Below are positions 10,484-23,604 of a DNA stretch of 64,000 bases, in pieces (within the stretch, counting starts at the first letter, position 1; the number at the start of each line of letters is the position of its first letter). This DNA is from Buddleja alternifolia. Taxonomy: Eukaryota > Streptophyta > Magnoliopsida > Lamiales > Scrophulariaceae. The stretch covers positions 4,875,001-4,939,000 of the forward strand of contig CM033405.1 in the NCBI GenBank assembly GCA_019426215.1, read 5' to 3'. The position numbers and the translations under genes were made by a program. Below the pieces are notes generated by a model, which was not told where the DNA came from, searched no databases, and saw nothing but the letters and a program-made list of their open reading frames with translations.

Positions 10484-12805
10484 GCGATATTTCTACTACA
10501 AATAATTGTGATAGTTAAATAGAAGAAATGTCATAAATATAATCTATAATATTTTTTTGGTCAACTCTTCAAGTGTCAATTATATAAAAAAAATATGACA
10601 CTAGAATATCATAAGATATATCACTTTAAAGTCTAAAGCACAAATGTTGATTGAATATATTACTAATCATGTAAAAGATATAACCATATCAATTCAATAA
10701 TAAATATTAAATAAAACTACAAATATGAATAGTATTACGAGTAAAATCTTTTAAAAGTTCAAATTAAAAAAGAATAGTAAGATATATATATATATATGTA
10801 TGTAGGCAGTGGCGATGCGGTTCGATTTTTTTTAACACTAATTTTGAAACTAAATTGCATAGGGGCGGTGTGGTTTTAAACCACAATTTGCATAGAAAAT
10901 TGACAAAAATGGTGCAATTCGGTACGGTGCGATCGGTTCAGGTGGTTTTTCAAAATCAATGTCCACCCCTAAGTACACGGCCGTACTAAAATTACTTATA
11001 TATATTGGGATAATTACACTTTTGGTCCCACATAATAAATATTAAAATTATTTTAATCAGCCATGTTTAAATTGTGATTTTAACACCCCTAATTTTTTAT
11101 TTTGGTTACACTTAAATTCTTTTGAATATTTATACCTATAAATGTGAGCAGGGACGTAGCAAGGATTTTAACTAAGGGGCAAGATCGAAATTCAAAAATA
11201 TAAATATTTAATATTTATTTTTTATGCACATTTCTTCCGATGCGAGTATGATCTTTTTTCTTAAAATAATGAATTTTTTATACATAATATTAACACAAAT
11301 TATAGTACAAATATAAATATTCTAACAAAAAGTTGAAAACCAGAAGCCATCATAATTTAAGATAATATAAAATTCAAAAATATGCAGATCACAACTAAAT
11401 AAACATAGTGCTAACCTATTTATTAGAGATATAATTTTGGACATTCTAAATTGTGCTCGATGTTTCTTCATTACATCGAACTCGTCAATGATTGGGTCGA
11501 TATTGAAAGTTTGAGCACTATCCAAAAAATCGACTTCGATCTTACTACGCAATTTTTTCTTGAATATATTTATACTTGAAGACGTACACAATTTTGTTGC
11601 AGTAGAAACCAAAAGAGTCAAATAAGCTGAGTCAGCCTGTCTAGCAGATAGTAATTTATTATCTTTCCTGTCTTTGACAATACTTGGCTAAATGCTACCA
11701 AAAATGAAACAACTATACCCCACTATATTGAACTTTCTACTTACAAATTACTAATAAATCTCCACACCTGGTGGCTGATAGGGCTGAAAACGAGTTGAAT
11801 AAGTTAGTGTTCAAGCTTGCTAAAATTATTATCGAGTTTCAAAATTTGGGTTTGAGTTTAGTTTGATTGTTAATCGAGCCGAGCTCAAATGAGTTTTAAT
11901 CAAATCGAGTGAGTAGCTTGATTACTTTGCATATAGTTTATCATTTTTTACTAATCAAGTCGAGCTTCAAATTTATCGAATACGCAAAAAGTTGTTCAAG
12001 TTTGGTTTGATATGTTAATGACCCAAGCTCAAATGAGCTTTTATCAAACGATCTCGAGTCGAGTATCAAGTAGTTTTGTTTGTCTTTCAACCCTATACTC
12101 GCCACCCCCTTAAACCTATCAAACACATTATACATATATAACTGCACATTAAACAGAACGCACAATTTGATCTCTTTTTTTTTTTATGCTACATATATAT
12201 GTGTGTGTGTGTGTGTATTCTATTTATTCTCAATTTCTCTCTTCTCAAGATTTTTCAAATTGTTTTATATGTGTCTATCATGTATTTGTTGAAATCCTAA
12301 TCAAATAATTTTTACTAGTGTTTAAAGATATAAAGTGAGAAAATCCAATTCAAAGATTTGTATTCAAATAATAAAATACATTCTTGAACTTTGAGATGAA
12401 AAAATTATAATACACTTTCACCACCTATGGCATAATAAAAATAGATTAAAAGCCATAAAAGCACACTTTCAAAATTGGGGAAATAGTTAAACAAAAGTCA
12501 ATGACATATTAAGAATATTTGAGTAATGAAGAGGGTAGTTTCGTAATTTTTGAGGGGGTTAAAATTGCATATTTAAAAAAAATGTATGCCTGAAAGTTGA
12601 AAAATTAAAAATTTGAAGAGGGGGCCCCCTTCCCTCCCCCCACCCCCCGGCGTCTAAGCATGCATTGATCAAGTAAGGGACTAAAGTGAAATCAGATTTA
12701 TGATTAAATGAAACCAAATTAGAACGTTAGGGATGCTAAAGTCACATTTTAAACATGGATTAAAGTGGTTTTAACAATAAACACGAGGACCGAAAGTGAA
12801 ATTAC

Positions 12806-12845
<40 letters not shown>

Positions 12846-13309
12846 TATAAATTAATTTGCACAAATAACAAACACATTTTGCTCCAATTCTCTCTTTTTT
12901 TTTCTTTTTTTTTTTGAGTGAATCGATTGCATGATACATGTAAAAATATTAAATTTAACAGTCAGCTAACAACTAACTACACGATGTCGGTGAGAGTTAA
13001 ATCCAAAATCTCTAAACTCCTGGGGCCTTAACCTCGTTAATAGAACTAGGCTTGATCATAATGTCCCATTTTCCCAAAATTGTACATTTATATTATTATG
13101 TTTTTTCTGTTTAATATTCTTAATGCTGATTTAGCATCCGTTTAATGAAAGTTTTACCGATTTTACCTCAAAAAAATATTATTATTGTTTTTTCCGCTGT
13201 ACATTTATGCCATTGGCTTTTGATTGATGGATTCTCCAGCATATTTCCTCCTTTGTTTCTTTTATTAATTTTCACTGAGTCCACAGTTGAGGTAAATTGT
13301 CAGGTATTG
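10484..13309. other. Intergenic with dispersed repeats
   Basis: No gene is seen. A 'GCGGTTCGAT' repeat lies at about 10805-10972, with an inverted partner 'GATCGGTTCAGG'. A 'GAGTCGAGC'-rich dispersed repeat lies at about 11770-12070, with relatives near 22225-22430, 27895-28110 and 39055-39320. An (AT)n microsatellite is at 12806-12836 and a C-rich tract at 12620-12650. Confidence 0.45.
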
Positions 13310-13318
13310 TTCAGTGTC

Positions 13319-14110
13319 GGGGAAAAATTTAATTTTGGTATTATAGAACACGTAAAATTTGCTTTTGGTATCACATTATTTCAAAGTAACACTCTTGGTA
13401 CCAAATAGTTTTTTTCTTTTTTTTTATCAATTTTGATATTGTCGTCAGTTGAGTAACAGTCAAAGTCACATGCCAATCACATGTCCGTTAGTTTAACATT
13501 TAGGAGAAAAAATTTGCACGTGATGTGCACAACATTAAAAAAAAATGGAAAAATGATTAAGTATCCGCTAATTCCTAACCCTAATTATAAACCCAAATTC
13601 ACGCCCCCACTCAATCCTCTAAAAAATCCCGAAAACCCAACTTCAAACCCATTGCAAAACCCTAAATATCTCAACCAAATCGTCTGTAACTGGCTTTAAA
13701 GGAAGAAGGATGTCGAATCCCCCACCCATTTGGTCGCGAAATTAGTTTTGGAAGGAAGAAGAACGCTCACGAAATCAATTTTGGAAGAAAGAAGAAGGTC
13801 TATACCTAGCCTTTGCTTTCAATATTTCGTCTGCTACTAGGACCTAAAATCAAAACCCCCCCCCCCCCCTCCTCCCCGGCCCCCATTTTGACCGAAAATT
13901 TTCCCACCAAATTGAATAAAATCAATTTCCCTCCTCCCTAAATGTCAAAACTAATGGATAATGGATATGTGACTTTGACAGTTAGTCAACTAATGGAAGT
14001 ACTAAAATTGACAAAAAAAATTGATTTGGTACCAAAAATATTACTTTGAAAAAACATGGTACAAAAAGCGAATTTCACGCGTCATGTGGCACCAAAATTG
14101 AGATTTTTCC
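13319..14110. mobile_element. MULE-like element, 'TTGGTACC' TIR family, short copy
   Basis: The left end GGGGAAAAATTTAATTTTGG is matched by the inverse right end CAAAATTGAGATTTTTCC, and inverted similarity extends for over 150 bp. The flanks TTCAGTGTC (13310-13318) and TTCAGTATT (14111-14119) are a diverged 9-bp duplication (7 of 9). The interior includes a poly-C tract at 13858-13870. No product was recognised. Confidence 0.65.
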
Positions 14111-14119
14111 TTCAGTATT

Positions 14120-14697
14120 CACACAAGCTATTTGGTTTCAAATTTTAAATTTCAACTAATAATATATCCTATTTAACATATCATGCACACATGATAAATG
14201 TGTAAAAATATTTTTTAAAATTTTACGAATGAGATACATAAAATGGGTTTTATGATATAAAAATATTTGGTTCTCATCCATATGTGTATGAAAAATATTA
14301 GCTGTGAATAAAAAATTAGTCAATAATATGTTTCGTCTGTCCCAAATTTATAATTGCTCCGCTTTTTATTGTAAAATATTCTCAAGTATTATTTAATTTC
14401 CTAAACTATTTTTCTTCTTAATACATTCTCACTTGGAGGTAATGACATTACAATAGTAACTGTCAATGACTACTTAAAAATTAATAATGTAATTTTTTAA
14501 AGAAAAAACACTTGTCTTTTTAAGAGCTATCTAAAAATCACACTTCATTCTTGTTTCAAAATAATTTTCCATTTCATGTACCAGCGTCACGTCTACAAAA
14601 TTAACATTACTTGTATTTTTTAGAAAAAAATGTATACGAATAAAATATATATGAGAAATAAATACAAGACGAATATTATCTAAAACAAATTATCTAA
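14120..14697. other. Intergenic, nothing recognised
   Basis: AT-rich sequence between two elements of the same family; no open frame or repeat of note. Confidence 0.5.
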
Positions 14698-17600
14698 GGG
14701 AGAATCTCATTTTGGTACCATAAATGATCACCAATTCAATTTCGATACCATTGATTTAGTGAATTTTACTTTTGGTACAAATATATAAATTTTCTCACTC
14801 TTGGTACTCCGTTAAGTTAGGTGACAGAAAAGGCCACATGCTAGGTGATAATTCTGTATTTTTATAGAATTATCTACCTTTTATTCAGTCGTTTGCATGC
14901 TCTTTCGTTGTTTCTTGTTAGTTGTTTCGAGTCTTTTTACTCTTTTTTTCTTGTTTTCATGTTGAGTCATCTATAGTAGTTTTTTAGTTGTTTTAGTGTG
15001 TTTTTGTTATATTTTGGGTGTTTTAAGCAATTCTAGAGTCTTAGGCGATGCAATTGAATAAAGTTATGTTTTATAGGTCTTCATTAAATGCACAAATGAG
15101 AGGAGCAAATTGCAAAGAAATAGGAGAAAATCGCTTATTAAGGAAAGAAGATAAGGAAGCATAAAAAAAAATCTGGGTATCTACGCATCGTAACATGGCA
15201 AAAGATGTCACAACATGCTCAAAGGCAGCCCATGACATGAAGAAAAATAAACATGACATTTCGCGACATAGCACTTGATGTCACGACGTGAAATCTGCGA
15301 GTACCAACTCCTGATTTTTTGGCCAGCGATCAGTCTGTACTCTTTTGACTATATCTCCTCAATCAAATCTCTAAATCTTTTGATTCTAGCGGGGTTTTAA
15401 GCTAACAAGACAAGCGTCAACTTTCTTATTGGGGTCGGACTCATTGGAAGCCGTTAGATCAGAGAAAATCGAGCTCAAAGGGGACGACTTAGAAAAAAAG
15501 AAGGGATTTGGGGATTGAAAAGGATTTGTCAGCTACACAATAGGGAGAGACATGTTTTGCTGAGGAGAAAAGAGTGAGAACCCTAGAAAAAATACATCTT
15601 GAGCAAAAAGAATGAATTTTTACAAGTATACAAAGGATTCAAGCGGAAATTGACATCACTTGCGAGAAGAGTATTTCATATTTAAGATTTATTTCTTTTC
15701 CTATTGGTTAGATCTTTCAATGTTGAATTTGTGGATTGTAAACATGATTTTCATTAGTTTTTGTGTGTTTTTCTTAACAATCATGAGCTAAATTTGTAGT
15801 TGGCACACCCCTGGAACTCTAATTATTTACATTTAATGTGAAGTTTATTTATTTTTAGTTTGATTCTTCATCCTGTTGTTTGTTTAATTTTGTGCTCTAT
15901 GCCTCAATTAGCTTGATCATCTATTTTGAGTATTTGTTTGCTTAATTGAACTAGACATTGGAATATTAAGCATAGAACTTGGATTAAACAGAGAAGGATA
16001 ATGAACTTAGGATATGATAAGTTGCGTTATTTATCTTTGAGGATAGACATATACCCTTAGATCGTTCTTAACTTGAAGATAACTTAATCTTCATGTGCCT
16101 AGTTTTAGTTTCTTCGAATAGACATATGGAGAAGACTAGAGTTAGATAAACTTCTATGTATTCGACAATTGCATAGTTAGAGTTAGCAATTGAGATGGTG
16201 ATAGAACTAGAGATTAATTTATTGCTTAAATCATGTAACGAGAGGGAAGGGGGAGCTTACATTTTATTAATTTGGTTAATTCTTGCTTTTTAACTAGTTG
16301 TTAATTTTTATTTTCGTAGTAAGTTAATTACAAAATTATCTTATTAATTTGAATTTGAGGCACTTAGATATAATTTTCACTTTAATTCTTCATGAATTTA
16401 ATTAAGTCTCTGTGGGAATCATATCTGTACTTTGGTACACTTTATTACTTGTGGGTACGTGCACTTGCGTTGAATTGGTCTTTATTTTATACATGCTAAA
16501 TGACCTACAAATTTTTAGCGCCGTTAAAGACTTTTTCAGCAAGTGGTTAAATAGAGGAATAAGAATAGGCAACTTGGGCTCAACCAAAACTAGGGCTCAT
16601 TTTAAGGTGGAAATTGATAATTTTGCTCACATTCTTCGATTTTTTGCTTTAGTGAGCTCCAATTCTTGAATTTTTCGACCATGTCTTCTTGTTCCCTAAT
16701 CTGAAAAGTAGTCTTGCAACAAAATCGAAGTCTCTATTGTTGGGAAACTTAAATAAAAATGCAGCGGAAAAATAAACTCTCATGGTGGTTCATCTCCGAT
16801 TTATCACATATTCAAACCATGGAAAAAAACATACATTTTATGAATTACTTTCATTCTTTAATGCTCAGCCTACTTTTGTTTTCCAATCCAAGCAGCAATA
16901 TAGTCACTGCCTCTAAATCACCAAGCTGGAATTTAAAGCGAAAAATCCCCTTCTTTTTCCCCGTGATGGACGGCTAGAGAGAGAGAGAGGTGGACAGTTT
17001 TTGACTTGGAGAAAAAGTTAATCTAAGAGGCTATGTTGATTATTTCCACCAATTAGTATTTATACTACACAAGAAAATAATTAAGCCCATGAAACCAAGG
17101 CCCTAGGCGTCCACTTTGGACGCCTACTAGGCATGTTCTAGCCTTCAGGCTAGTCCACGTATTTGGCTTCTATTTTATTTAATTATTTAATATTATTACG
17201 TATCCAATAAATAAATATATTAATTCCATAATTAATTTTTAAAGAAATTAATTAACACATTAATATAATTAATTAATTAATAAGATCATCCAATGACCAA
17301 TTAATTAATCACGGTATCAAATACCGAGAAAACTCTTCAAGTCCAAAAATAATATTTTTCCTTTGCAATTCCTTTAAGCGCGACTCTTTAGGTTTGTCTC
17401 AAAAGGCAATTGGGAGGAAACCAAAGGATGTGGGTAACACCTAGTCAGTCTCGTGGTCCACATCGTAACCCAATTGAGAACGAATGAATAGGATCATTTC
17501 AAACCTTTCACGCTGTGAATATCGTACGAGTATAAACCTTTTATTTTAATATCTCAGTCAAGTGAGAGTCACGATTTAGTCAAATTCACAATACTTGACC

Positions 17601-18924
17601 ATATGCATAGATCATAATGAGTCGAGGTCACGGAGTATATTCTTGTGTCCAACAAGAGTAACTCTAATGCTTTGGTCAAAAACTTTTGACCTCACTCATT
17701 CATAACGACATAGGATATATACAGATTTTTCTATGGTGAACCGGGAGTAATACTCCTTATGTCTATCTCTTTCACACACTGAAGTGTACTGTGTGTGGAC
17801 CCCACACACAGTTGTGTGAAAGAGATAGACACAATGGTACACTTTGGAGTAACACTTCCGGTGTACCATAGAATTATGCGGATATATACTCATTCACTTA
17901 TGAGAGAATAAAATTCATCTTGTAAATTAGTTAAGACTGTTGTTTGCCCATCAAGTTGCACTTCGAGGTCGATCCCACCAACGGGTAAATTGGATCTAAC
18001 TACTCTGATGACAAACTTGAAGTCACAAACACATCTTCAACGTGATTACTCAAGTCTAAGGCTCACGCGTACCTATTACAACTTATCAGTTCTATCATTG
18101 ACTGTTATAGAGTGAAATCCATGTGACAGAACCGATGCGAGTCATGTTAGAACCCATCAGTCCCATTGATGTGTCTATGACACAAGCTCTCACTAACTCA
18201 TAGTGTTTGACTAGCACTTCTCATGTCAAAACTTATATCATACAAGTCTGTATCCAGTATTGATGTCCAGTCAAAACTCTTTATGACTTGCGAATTAATT
18301 TAGACATTAAATATCAAACTCTTCTAGTGTCAATCTCCCTAACCCGTACGGAGTAGAAGATTCGTCTTAATGTCCAGGACTTAATGTTGTTTATAAAACT
18401 TACAAATGCCTATATAGAAAACAACACAAAATGTCTTTTATTAAATAAGAATGTTTAATTACAAAAGAATGCCCTATAATTTCTATCATCTATGGCATTT
18501 GAGGGCATAACACTAACTTCTATACAAAAAAAAAAAAAATTAAAAAAAACTTACTGTAAGTTGGATGCTCAATATATTGTATTCTGGGTCACGGAGACTC
18601 ATCCTTCCTCAAACTTCTTCCTCCTTTTTGATTCCTTAGTGAATTGATATTTTGAGCCTTTGATTTAAGGGAATTTGTGAAAAGGCAATTTTTAAGGGCT
18701 CAAATCGTTTTTCTTCCTTGATGCTTTCGTGTTTTCTGGGTTATTTAAGTGAAGTATTAGAGTTCACAGTCATGAGCCAAACACGTTAACAGTCACCTAA
18801 CTTAATGTAGTACTAAAAATGAGAAAATTTAAACCTTTTTGTACCAAAAGTGAGATTCACTAAATTAATAATACCAAAAGTGAAATGCTTATCATTTATA
18901 GTACTGAAAATGAGATAATTCTGT
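14698..18924. mobile_element. MULE-like element, 'TTGGTACC' TIR family, large nested copy
   Basis: TIRs of about 150 bp: 14698-14850 starts GGGAGAATCTCATTTTGGTA and contains GTTAAGTTAGGTGACAG; its inverse is at about 18775-18924, containing CAGTCACCTAACTTAATG. The interior (14900-16735) is non-coding and related to the interior of the 4712-6628 element. An LTR sits inside at 16738-18512. I could not find a clean 9-bp duplication. Confidence 0.6.
16738..18512 (-). mobile_element. Solo LTR, copia-type (minus orientation)
   Basis: Read on the minus strand it begins TGTTATGCCCTCAAATGCC and ends with a stretch containing TTCCGCTGC and closing TTTCCCAACA. This is the TG...CA layout and the wording of a plant copia LTR of about 1.8 kb. 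A TATA-like CTATATAGG lies near 18411. A strong hairpin lies at 17731-17872. Flanking 5-bp words do not match exactly (TCTAT before; TCTAT occurs 5 bp into the 3' flank). No internal coding region adjoins it. Confidence 0.55.
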
Positions 18925-19919
18925 GGATTCAACACTACAACATTTTTCCATTTTTTTTCTTTTGAATGAGAATAACATTGTTAATAAATAGACAGTAGAG
19001 TAAACAAAAAAACAATTATTTCTAGTAGAGAGGATGAATGTGGTCACTATACCTTTTGTAGAGCTTCGAGGGTCCTATACTCCTATGTAATAATGTAAAG
19101 GAAAGAATCCAAACAATCTGTTTTTAAGTACAAAATGTCTTCAAGTACTTCGGGTCGGATTCAGGGAGCAAAACCCAACAAATTCAAACATTTCATATTG
19201 CCCAATTTCGACGTCCACTCTCACTGAGAATACTCTATTTCCATCATAATTAACATATTGCACGCCGCTGTTAGAATCTCAAGTCAAAAGTTAAAATCAT
19301 AAGTAGAGTTGTAACTTTATTTTCAAATATATTTGCAGTGCTAAGTTACGTACGAAGGGTTGACGACACGTGGTTGTCTCCCTAAAAGCGCTATGAGTCA
19401 AGTTATTAGGCCTCAACCATACAACTAGACACAAATCTATGTTCGAGTTCTACCACGATTTTCATCCTTTAAATTGAAAAGAAAAATGTTGTATATCATC
19501 GTTTTTTAATTTGGAAAGTATATATGTATTTAAATCCTTTGAAATAAATTACTTACAATAGTTATCAAACCTAGGAGAGATGAGAAAAAGAGATAAATAA
19601 ATGGTGACGTATCACCAGCATATAATTTGTTGATGGAACATTGAGAAATTCAACCACAAAAATTAGTTCATTGAAAGAACCCAATTTCATGTAAGCCCCT
19701 AATTTAAAACCCTAGAGTTCCGATGGCATCTCATACCTTATAATTAGAATCTTAATTAACATTTGACCACGTGTTCATAGCACTGAAGCTCAAGTGGACT
19801 AGCTTTACGCTAGCTTAATTTTGAATTATAATTAAAATACAAAAATCAAAGGCCATATAAAATCATACTATAAACTCATAATTTCGATGTCGGATCAAAT
19901 CCTAATTTTACAACTAGGA
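18925..19919. other. Intergenic, nothing recognised
   Basis: AT-rich sequence with no gene. A weak B-box-like word (TGTTCGAGTTC) at about 19441 may belong to a degraded SINE. Confidence 0.4.
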
Positions 19920-20157
19920 ACATAATATATATATATATATATAGGATATAGATTAAATACATCCCTTGCCATTAAGTAAGATATAAGACTCAATCTAGGC
20001 CTTTGATTCAATTTGATCCCAAGGTCTACATTTAACTAATTTAATAATTTATTTTAATTATGTAAATGGCATTTTAGTCATTAAATCACATATTCAATTA
20101 CATCACCCCTACCACCGCCAGCTCCGCCACCTCAACAGCACTGGTCGCCGCCTTCTG

Positions 20158-20413
20158 ATGGAGTCGTGGTGGCGGCAACTAATCCACAACGGCTTAAACC
20201 CCGTTGTATCGAGTTTGTCGATGAATGGCTCCACTCATCGTTCGAGATGCTCCGTAGAAAATATGCCTTGTGGATTTCGGTTTCAGCCCAGAGACGTTGA
20301 ATTAATCGAAGTTTATCTCAAAAATAAGCTCAAGAATGAAGCTTTGCCATTGGGGTTAGAGAATCTAATTTTTGATGTCAAGCTCTATGATCATAACCCT
20401 CAAGAACTCATTG
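20158..20413 (+). pseudogene. NAC-domain first exon, truncated
   Basis: Residues 37-86 of the frame from 20158 read like NAC subdomains A and B: CGFRFQPRDVELIEVYL corresponds to the family's GFRFhPTDEELv-hYL, and KLYDHNPQELIG to the 'DLYKFDPWELPG' region. Homology stops at a GT donor after codon ELIG (20413/20414), where NAC genes normally have their first intron. The following exons (YFF, GYWKATG and the rest) are absent downstream, so no DNA-binding protein can be made. The exon is more GC-rich than its surroundings and lies between inverted repeats, which suggests capture from a host NAC gene. Confidence 0.7.
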
Positions 20414-20482
20414 GTATTAATTATTTCTTGTATGTATATATATATTTACTGGTTCGTCTAAATGAAAATCAAATAATTTATT

Positions 20483-20660
20483 ATTATACACTACCATAAC
20501 AAACCATTATACACTACAATACAAACCATTATACACTTCAATACAAATCATTATACATTGTAAATTTTATACACAACTGTATGTATAACAAATTATAGAT
20601 TAGATTCATTATTATACGCTACAATACAAGCCATTATATACTGTGAATTTTATACACAAC
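20483..20660 (+). repeat. ATTATACACTACAATACAAACC tandem words, partial array
   Basis: The words TTATACACTACAATACAAACC and variants recur at 20483-20560, 20610-20660 and again at 20935-20975, forming a loose tandem array directly after the NAC fragment inside the TIR element. Confidence 0.6.
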
Positions 20661-21398
20661 TATATAAAATAGTATAACAGATTATATTTGACATATATAT
20701 GCGTATGTTCCTCAAAAATATATTTGGTAATTGGGACCGTATATGAGGCGGTATTCTTAGAACCGTTTTAAAAGAGCAAAACAGACCTGAATTTATGTAT
20801 TCATTAAAACTACCTTTTTCATTGACCAAGTAATTAACTACTAATATATAGTTAATACTAGTCAATTACGACAACTTGGTTTTGATCAATTTCTTGTTCT
20901 ATTCACAGTCTTCTTCTTTATTATACACTACATTAGATTCATTATTATACACTACAATACAAACCATTATACACCGACGAGTTAATGCAAAATTCAGAAA
21001 TTCAATATTTCAGATTTTGATTTTTTCAATCTCAAGTTGGAGATTTCAGAAATTTCAGATTTTAGATTTTGAGAAATTCCGAAATTTTAGAATTTTAATT
21101 CAATCAATAACTGAATCTATTAATTTTCTGTGATTTAATTTTGGCAACAAATCGAGAGATTGTAGGGGAGATTTCTTCAGTTTCAAATGGAGAGATTTTA
21201 GGAAAGATTTTGTCCTTTTTTTTTTTGTTGGTTAAATGCTGTAAAATGATGTCATTGACTGTTATACCCCTTGATACAATTGGAGCCAAATATCCAGTTT
21301 ATTTATTGATTAATTGTGGACTATTGGATTTAATGTATCCAGTGGTGTATATTGAGTTTTAGATCTTATCTAAGAGAGGATATGTATTAAATCTTGAC

Positions 21399-21446
<48 letters not shown>

Positions 21447-21448
<2 letters not shown>

Positions 21449-22478
21449 TTAAAAGGTGTATGAGAGAATTACATTGGTCCACCTAGTAACTTGCGGAGGG
21501 AACAATATCGAATCAAAGTTTAGTAATTAAACCTTAAAAAAAGACATTTTATAAACCTAGTTGACATCAATTGGCTTTGTGCAGTCAAAAAAGAACAGAA
21601 GACAAAGCATAGTACACATGGCATTATTATATATATATTATAAAAAAATAAAGGGGTCATGATTCTGGCCCGGAAATCGTCCACCTTAATCTTGTACAAG
21701 AAACATTATAATATGAAACTCAATTAAATATTGATTATAAAATAATAAAATGAACAAAAATGGAAGTTACAGTACATAATATAATCGATGATGACGTCGC
21801 TGATGATGCAATTGCGCATAATATTTTAATAATTACGGGCCCGATTAGAATATCAAAATGGTTGGATAATCAATGTTACATATCTGGATACATTAATTAA
21901 AGCCTATTACAGTTGGGATAAACAAATTCAAAGGGTTTCATATTTTTAAATTTTATTTTTTGAGAATATTAATTAAATATACTTGTTGAAAAGAAAAGGT
22001 GGTGAAAGCTTTAGTAGAATTAGGTTAAGTCCCTCTCATCATAATAACTAATATTGTCCGTCTGAATTGCTTTTGCTCATGACAGAACTGATCCAAAGGA
22101 CACCAAGGATGGTGACAATTCACCACCATCCGATCATATTTCCCAAAAACAAACTAATGGTCCTAATTTCTGAGGGAGAAGTGCTACTAGGGATATATAC
22201 GAACCGAGCATGATAAAATTGTTATGCCCGAGTCACAAATTTTGAGCTTGATGATCTCGAACAAAAAGGCTCAAGCTAATACATATTATATATGTTATGA
22301 TTAATAATGTACTAATAAATAAACATTTATTTTCCGCCTATGTTGAACTTGTCAGCAAGTATAATTAAATTTGAGGTTCACTTGTTATAAAGTTTGAGTC
22401 AAGCTCTACTCAAGCCAGCTCGACTCTATTCCCCCTTCTAAGCCCAAGCAACATCACTCGTTGTGTTTGTCTGTTCAA
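21447..22478. other. Intergenic, nothing recognised
   Basis: AT-rich sequence without genes. A 'GAGCTTGA'/'CTCGAC'-type dispersed repeat lies at about 22225-22430. Confidence 0.45.
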
Positions 22479-22487
22479 ATGATTGTC

Positions 22488-22611
22488 GGGCTGTTCTATG
22501 CTGGGCCGAGATCATTGGTCTCGGCCCAACGACAGCCGTTGGATCCCCCACACCCCCCCCCCTATTGGGGGGATCCAACGGCTGAGCTGGGCCGAGACCA
22601 TTGAATTTCCC
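22488..22611. mobile_element. MULE-type MITE, 124 bp, GC-rich hairpin
   Basis: Flanked by the exact 9-bp duplication ATGATTGTC (22479-22487 and 22612-22620). The arms carry TGGGCCGAGA and CCGTTGGATCC against their inverses, around a C-tract. A relative lies at 32900-33042. Confidence 0.8.
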
Positions 22612-22672
22612 ATGATTGTCTATGGGCGTTGGAGTTACATACCCATAGCATGGTAATACTGTGTATTTTTTT

Positions 22673-23041
22673 GGGTTAAATGCAAAAAAACCCCATGTGA
22701 TATAATTTTTTTGGTAAATACCCCATGTGATCACGAATTAATCTAAAACCCCCCGTGTTTTTAAAAAGTCTGCAAAAAGTCAATTTTTGTTAAAAAGATA
22801 GAAAGAAAATATTTTTTAGGTGAAATAATAATATTTTGTCTTTTATATTGTTTGGAGAGTGCATAAATGATAAATAAGCATGTCAATAAAGGTGAAAAAC
22901 ATGAAAAACACAATCATTTTTTTACAAAAGTGACTTTTTGCAAGCTTTTTAACAACACGGGTGGTTTTTAGGTTATTTCGTGATCACAGAAAATTTTTAG
23001 CAAAAATTTAAATCAAAGAGGTTTTTTTTGGCATTTAACCC
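22673..23041. mobile_element. MULE-type MITE, 369 bp
   Basis: TIRs of about 120 bp start GGGTTAAATGCAAAAAAACC, with the inverse ending at 23041. The flanks TATTTTTTT (22664-22672) and TATTTTTTG (23042-23050) are a 9-bp duplication with one mismatch. Non-coding. Confidence 0.75.
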
Positions 23042-23050
23042 TATTTTTTG

Positions 23051-23604
23051 GGACAAGGAATTTCGACTTTTGACAATTTATTTGCTTTTTTGTACTTTTT
23101 TTCAATAAATGATTTAATTTCGTCTCATATTGCAGCTCAGTTTGAATGAACCGCATAAATATTCATATTGTTTTTCTCTATTTACATTCTAGATTTCTTG
23201 TTTTATTTTAACACAGACATTAAGTTTACGTCCAAGCTGCGTTCGTTTTTACGTTATCTAGCACATGAAACCTTTCGTCATGAGATTTCAAACCCAATAC
23301 TTTGTTCCGATACTATATATGTAGTTTTACTTTTATTTTATAATTATTCTGATACGATATGTAATGTTCGTCTCGTCTAACCGAAGATTTTCTTTTCGGA
23401 AACTTGAAGTATTATAAATGCTTTATATTATCCACATTTTCCCCCCTGATTATAGTTAAAATACCCTAGTAATTATTATACATAAAATGTTCTCAAGAGG
23501 TTTTTTTCTTTTTTCTTTTTTTATATATATATAAAAAAAAAAGCATGAATCTTTACAGACTTGCAGAAAAATGGGATTATAAGAAAAAAAACCAATAATT
23601 GGAC
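23051..23604 (-). other. 3' flank and likely 3' UTR of the AP2 gene
   Basis: This follows the AP2 stop codon. It contains an A/T-rich stretch with a TATATATATA tract (about 23521-23532) in which the poly(A) site probably lies, but no single signal can be chosen. No other gene is seen. Confidence 0.4.

Larger units (their letters stand above)
19920..21446. mobile_element. TIR element carrying a NAC exon fragment
   Basis: It is bounded on both sides by (AT)n tracts (about 19926-19942 and 21400-21446). Just inside them are imperfect inverted repeats of roughly 50 bp: AGATTAAATACATC and AAGATATAAGACTCAAT on the left, against the inverse of AGATTTAATACATA and AAGATCTAAAACTCAAT on the right. The interior holds a NAC-like first exon (20158-20413) and simple repeats. 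No transposase is seen. The layout resembles a Pack-type gene-capturing transposon; the AT-tract insertion preference hides any target-site duplication. Confidence 0.6.

Noticed and set aside
14698..18924. Single autonomous MULE with a coding interior
   Set aside because: No transposase motif in any frame; the long interior is leader-like sequence and a nested LTR.
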